Of a DNA stretch of 64,000 bases, positions 61,601 through 64,000 are shown piece after piece. Position numbers and translations under genes: made by a program. The stretch's first letter is position 1; the number at the start of each line of letters is the position of its first letter. The stretch is from Tardiphaga robiniae (GTDB lineage: Bacteria; Pseudomonadota; Alphaproteobacteria; Rhizobiales; Xanthobacteraceae), in contig NZ_JABMCJ010000072.1 of assembly GCF_013359755.1 (NCBI RefSeq), forward strand, positions 144,456 to 208,455. Direction: 5' to 3'. The notes under the pieces are model-generated. The model was not told the DNA's origin and ran no database searches. It was given only the letters and a program-made list of their open reading frames with translations.

Positions 61601-63272
61601 GAATGCAGCGCTCGCTGCGTGCACTGTTCTAGCTGGCGCACTATTGTGTGTAGCATCGGCCGCCCACGCCCAGACACCCCCCACCCCCGTCGACGTCACC
61701 GTCCTCGCCATCAACGACTTCCACGGCAATCTGCGCCCTGCCCCCGGCGGCATCGTGATCGACGATCCCGCCGACAAAACGAAGAAGATCACCGTGCCCG
61801 CCGGCGGCGCCGAGCATATGGCGACGCTGGTCAAGCAGCTCCGCGCCGGCAAGCCGAACAGCGTATTCGTGGCTGCCGGCGACCTGATCGGCGCCAGCCC
61901 GTTTCTCTCCGCGCTGTTTCATGACGAACCGACCATCGAGGCGCTGTCGATGATGGGCCTTGAGATCGCCTCGGTCGGCAATCACGAATTCGACGAAGGG
62001 CGCGAGGAGCTGCTGCGCATGCAGAACGGTGGCTGCCATCCCGTCGATGGCTGCCAGGGCCCGCATCCCTTTGCCGGCGCGACGTTCAACTATCTCGCCG
62101 CCTCGACCATCGATACCAAGACCGGCAAGTCGCTGCTGCCGCCCTATCAGATCAAGACATTCGACGGCATTCCCGTCGCCTTCATCGGCCTGACGCTGAA
62201 AGGCACGCCCGGCCTCGTGGCGCCGCCCGGCATTGCCGGTCTCGAATTCAGGGATGAAGCGGACACCGTCAACGCGCTGGTGCCCGAACTGAAGGCAAAG
62301 GGCGTCGAGGCCATCGTGGTGCTGATCCATGAAGGCGGCTTCCCCACCGGCGACTACAATGAATGCCCGGGTATTTCCGGACCAATCGTCGATATCGTGA
62401 AGAAGTTCGACAAGGCGGTCGACGTCGTGGTCAGCGGCCACACGCACCGCGCCTATACCTGCCAGATCGACGGACGGCTCGTCACCTCGGGCGACAAATA
62501 CGGCACGCTGGTCACCACCATCGACCTCAAGCTCGACCGCACCACCCACGACGTCATCAGCGCGAAGGCCGACAACGTCATCGTGCGCACGGCGACCTAT
62601 CCCGCCGATCCCGCGCAGACCGCCTTGCTCGCCGCCTATGACAAGGTTGCCGCGCCCATTGCCAGTCGCCCTGCCGGATCGGTCACCGCAACGCTGTCGC
62701 GCATGCCCGACATGACGACCGGCGAAAGCCCGCTGGGTGATATCATCGCCGACGCACATCTCGCCGCGACATCGGCCGGCAATCTCGGCGCCGCCGTGAT
62801 CGCCTTTACCAATCCCGGCGGCATCCGCGCCGACATCACCAAATCGGTCGACGGCAGCGTGACCTATGGCGACGTCTTCGCAGCGCAGCCGTTCCGCAAT
62901 CAGCTGGTGACGCTGACGCTCACAGGCACGCAAATCAAGGCGATGCTCGAGCAGCAATGGAACACCCCGAGCCGGCCGCGCATCCTGCAGGTCTCGAAAG
63001 GCTTCAGCTACGCGTGGGACAACACGGCGGCGGCGGGTCAGCGCGTCCCGCCCGGGCGCATGATGCTGGAGGGCAAGGTGATCGATCCCACGGCCAACTA
63101 TCGCGTCACCGTGAACGGCTTTCTCGCCGTCGGCGGCGATGGCTTCACGGTATTGAAAGAGGGCAAGGAGCCGCTGGTCGGCGTCTACGATGTCGATGCG
63201 CTGAACGCTTACATGAAGGCCAACAGCCCGGTGTCGCCGATGCCGCTGGGGCGGATTGCGCGAGTGGATTAG
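61413..63272 (+). CDS. Periplasmic 5'-nucleotidase / bifunctional metallophosphatase
   Basis: This 619-residue protein of the UshA/5'-nucleotidase family has an N-terminal metallophosphatase (VLAINDFHGNLRP, AAGDLIGASP, VGNHEFDEG, VVSGHTHRAY) and a C-terminal substrate domain (ITGTQIKAMLEQQW-like here LTGTQIKAMLEQQW, then YRVTVNGFLAVGGDGF). It should release nucleosides and phosphate in the periplasm. A clear signal peptide (LAACTVLAGALLCVASAAHA) begins only near residue 70. The preceding residues come from the palindromic repeat at 61296-61600, and no ATG, GTG or TTG lies in frame between the repeat and the signal. The start (61413, or GTG at 61392) is uncertain and the leader is odd. Confidence 0.85.
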   Translation: MSNDSGMNDHLSQRKLRTSDPRDLPELLTSCAAPHPTGFAALRRSTSPRLAKLRFAWTRGEVKNAALAACTVLAGALLCVASAAHAQTPPTPVDVTVLAINDFHGNLRPAPGGIVIDDPADKTKKITVPAGGAEHMATLVKQLRAGKPNSVFVAAGDLIGASPFLSALFHDEPTIEALSMMGLEIASVGNHEFDEGREELLRMQNGGCHPVDGCQGPHPFAGATFNYLAASTIDTKTGKSLLPPYQIKTFDGIPVAFIGLTLKGTPGLVAPPGIAGLEFRDEADTVNALVPELKAKGVEAIVVLIHEGGFPTGDYNECPGISGPIVDIVKKFDKAVDVVVSGHTHRAYTCQIDGRLVTSGDKYGTLVTTIDLKLDRTTHDVISAKADNVIVRTATYPADPAQTALLAAYDKVAAPIASRPAGSVTATLSRMPDMTTGESPLGDIIADAHLAATSAGNLGAAVIAFTNPGGIRADITKSVDGSVTYGDVFAAQPFRNQLVTLTLTGTQIKAMLEQQWNTPSRPRILQVSKGFSYAWDNTAAAGQRVPPGRMMLEGKVIDPTANYRVTVNGFLAVGGDGFTVLKEGKEPLVGVYDVDALNAYMKANSPVSPMPLGRIARVD

Positions 63273-63289
63273 CGGAACGCCTGTCGGCC

Positions 63290-63575
63290 CCAAGCTGTCA
63301 TTCCGGAATCATCATGGCTCGTCATTCTCCGGCCCCGGAATCTCGATCCAAGCTCGTCATTCCCAGGCAAACCAGTTGGTTTGCCTGAGGGCGTGCGTCG
63401 CCGGCGAAGCCGGCAGAGCGCGAACCTCGATCCACACTCGTCATTCCGGGGCGCACGAAAGCGGCGGAGCCGCTGCAGTGCGAACCCGGAATCCCGAAAT
63501 GTTCAGCTCAAAACAGGCTGAGATTCCGGGTTCCCGTGCGCGAAGGCGCGCCCGCGCCCCGGAATGACGAGCGAG
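63290..63575. repeat. Palindromic intergenic repeats (CTCGTCATTCC family)
   Basis: CGTCATTCCGGGGCGC near 63438 and its complement GCGCCCCGGAATGACG near 63556 enclose smaller inverted pairs such as GAACCCGGAAT/ATTCCGGGTTC and AAAGCGGCGGAGCCGC. Related CTCGTCATTC units recur at about 63320 and 63353. The region has no believable gene. Such repeats are common in Bradyrhizobium-type genomes and may form long mRNA stems or terminators after the 5'-nucleotidase gene. Confidence 0.7.
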
Positions 63576-63934
63576 GGGCGACAAGACAGCACCTAAACAT
63601 TTTTTCCTATCCGACGTTGACATCATCCCCGTCAGGTTTATATTCCCCTCCGTCCTGCCCCACCGAGAGGGGCGATCGCGATCGTCACGTTCGCGGGGTG
63701 GGATGCGGTGGACGCCGGAGATGCGGCGTCACGCGGTTCATGGGGGACGTCTGTCTTCGGGCAGGACGGATCTGCGCCAGCACTGCCACTGGCAAGGAGA
63801 CGGCCGACCTTCGGATGGAAAGATCCCTGGACAGTGTGACGGACGACCAAATCGAAACACGTTCGGCCAAGTGCTTTGCGGCTACCCTGTCCCTCCGCCC
63901 TGGGACATTAATTTTGGTGATGGGACCGTTCGCC
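63576..63934. other. Non-coding stretch, probable scattered repeat
   Basis: No gene is supported here. The part from about 63650 (CCCCACCGAGAGGGGCGATC, followed by GGGATGCGGTGGACGC) resembles a GC-rich repeat I remember from related genomes, where it is often wrongly called as small genes. TCCTGCCC at 63653 and GGGCAGGA at 63759 are complementary. The promoter of the next gene should lie near 63880-63930. Confidence 0.4.
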
Positions 63935-64000
63935 ATGGCAGATGTGCAAGCAACCGAAAAAACACCGCATGCGGAACGCCGGGCAATCGCTCGGCGCCTC
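63935..64000 (+). CDS. N-terminus of a gene running out of the window
   Basis: Twenty-two codons are open to the window end, beginning MADVQATEKTPHAERRAI. An in-frame ATG lies five codons upstream (63920). The ending RRAIARRL is basic, as often seen before a first membrane helix, but too little is present to name a family. The start choice is by eye; no strong ribosome-binding site precedes either codon. Confidence 0.45.
   Translation, partial: MADVQATEKTPHAERRAIARRL

Overview
The window is about 64 kb of GC-rich DNA with the gene style of an alphaproteobacterium of the Bradyrhizobium/Rhodopseudomonas/Afipia group (Nitrobacteraceae). The evidence is codon use, many LivFGMH- and AmiC-type amide transport genes, a FixK/FNR-type box, GC-rich palindromic intergenic repeats, and a glutathione-dependent formaldehyde pathway beside xoxF. 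This assignment is inferred from gene content; no rRNA or tRNA lies in the window.

Layout. (1) 1-10105, minus strand: a catabolic operon holding a peptide-type solute-binding protein, an ATP-dependent hydantoinase/oxoprolinase-type amidohydrolase (HyuA+HyuB), a class III aminotransferase, an NTF2-like protein and an acyl-CoA synthetase cut by the window edge. A MocR-type regulator lies upstream. The gene order resembles ATP-dependent lactam-opening pathways. (2) 10342-13365, minus: a three-gene Mla/MCE lipid transporter with two domain fusions. (3) 13655-18763, plus: a FixK/FNR box followed by an eRF1-like protein, phosphoketolase, acetate kinase, a small protein and a GNAT acetyltransferase, probably a low-oxygen acetate/ATP module. 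(4) 18938-33851: amide metabolism. It has a complete branched-chain-type ABC transporter with an amidase and a signal-less AmiC-like protein, a divergent MarR regulator, RidA, a single-frame fusion of an AraC regulator to an acetamidase/formamidase, a stand-alone paralogue of that enzyme, and a polar amino-acid ABC transporter whose permease and ATPase are fused.

(5) 34264-58014: a large lanthanide-type methanol oxidation region. XoxF (with the Asp-x-Asp signature) and cytochrome XoxG oxidise methanol to formaldehyde. Gfa, FrmA and FghA take formaldehyde to formate through glutathione. A 26-residue PqqA-like peptide, XoxJ, a SoxYZ-like carrier, a zinc metallohydrolase and a C-x3-C-W protein make up the quinoprotein accessory set. 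A five-gene PQQ-associated ABC operon, a DUF3280-like protein and a TonB receptor resemble the lut lanthanide uptake genes of Methylorubrum. An AraC regulator divergent from xoxF and an FlhSR-like two-component system are likely controllers. No pqqBCDE, mxaFI or lanmodulin gene is visible.

(6) 58028-64000: a DUF1232 protein, a DmdC-like acyl-CoA dehydrogenase, an enoyl-CoA hydratase, a periplasmic 5'-nucleotidase whose N-terminus is built from a palindromic repeat, further repeats, and the first codons of a gene that leaves the window.

The points most worth follow-up are the AraC-acetamidase fusion, the putative lactam operon, the isolated pqqA inside the xox/lut region, and the hairpin between xoxF and xoxG, which argues for a downstream TTG start of xoxG.
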